47,987 nt of DNA from positions 1-47,987 of the forward strand of contig MAEO01000109.1 of the NCBI GenBank assembly GCA_001683985.1, read 5' to 3'. This document shows positions 47,938-47,987 of this stretch, piece by piece; within the stretch, counting starts at the first letter, position 1; every line of letters begins with the position of its first letter. The position numbers and the translations under genes were made by a program. The DNA comes from Smithella sp. M82 (lineage in GTDB: Bacteria; Desulfobacterota; Syntrophia; Syntrophales; Smithellaceae). The notes under the pieces were generated by a model. It did no database searches. It was not told where the DNA came from and worked only from the letters and a program-made list of their open reading frames with translations.

Positions 47938-47987
47938 ATTTAAAATCGCCGTATTCGCCGGTGACGGTATAGGGCCGGAGATAATGA
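47924..47987 (+). CDS. leuB: 3-isopropylmalate dehydrogenase, 5' part
   Basis: The window ends after 21 codons. KIAVFAGDGIGPEIM contains the diagnostic GDGIGPEI of isopropylmalate/isocitrate dehydrogenases. The ATG lies inside the end of leuD, as expected for translational coupling. Completes the leuACDB order. Confidence 0.9.
   Translation, partial: MKKNKFKIAVFAGDGIGPEIM

Overview
The window looks like a chromosomal segment of an anaerobic, AT-leaning deltaproteobacterium (Desulfobacterota, possibly Syntrophales). This is inferred from the style of the RNA polymerase and ribosomal proteins, the gene order nusG-rplK-rplA-rplJ-rplL-rpoB-rpoC-rpsL-rpsG-tuf-S10-spc-alpha, an exosortase H relic and CoA-metabolism genes. 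No rRNA genes and no CRISPR array were seen.

Region 1 (1-13.1 kb) is accessory. It opens with a decayed exosortase-H pair on the minus strand: an XrtH-like exosortase runs into the remnant of a subtilisin-like protease that still carries an IPTL-CTERM-like sorting tail. Behind it sits a DsbC-like periplasmic protein whose active site reads CPFS instead of CxxC. Next come a membrane-anchored coiled-coil protein with a possibly leaderless transcript, a two-domain acyltransferase resembling OlsF-type ornithine-lipid synthases, and a gamma-glutamylcyclotransferase-like protein. Arms of one dispersed repeat lie in opposite orientation at both ends of this 5.8 kb block. Then follow a CoA-transferase fused to a GNAT domain and a plus-strand operon: an unknown 817-residue protein, a phosphatidylserine decarboxylase-like enzyme, a DksA/TraR-type zinc protein and an Lgt-like membrane protein. 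Several of these genes point to membrane-lipid remodelling.

Region 2 (13.2-42.3 kb, all minus strand) is the core information-processing block. In transcription order it has four tRNA genes (Thr-TGT, Tyr-GTA, Gly-TCC, Thr-GGT), rpmG, tRNA-Trp, secE, nusG, rplKA, an L10 leader, rplJL, rpoBC, rpsLG, tuf, the S10 and spc clusters, map, infA, rpmJ, rpsMKD, rpoA and rplQ. fusA, adk and a tufB copy are missing from their usual places. A 124 bp MITE-like element with TA target duplication sits in the 3' end of rplQ and has replaced its C-terminus; the original tail can still be read on the other side. A bidirectional terminator closes the block.

Region 3 (42.5-48 kb) holds a secreted protein made of about eleven 38-residue PD40/TolB-type beta-propeller repeats (minus strand), then a plus-strand leucine operon: promoter, a 37-codon leucine-rich leader peptide, a terminator (attenuator), leuA, leuC, a structured spacer, leuD and the start of leuB. 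The leader plus terminator is a clear translation-coupled attenuation switch.
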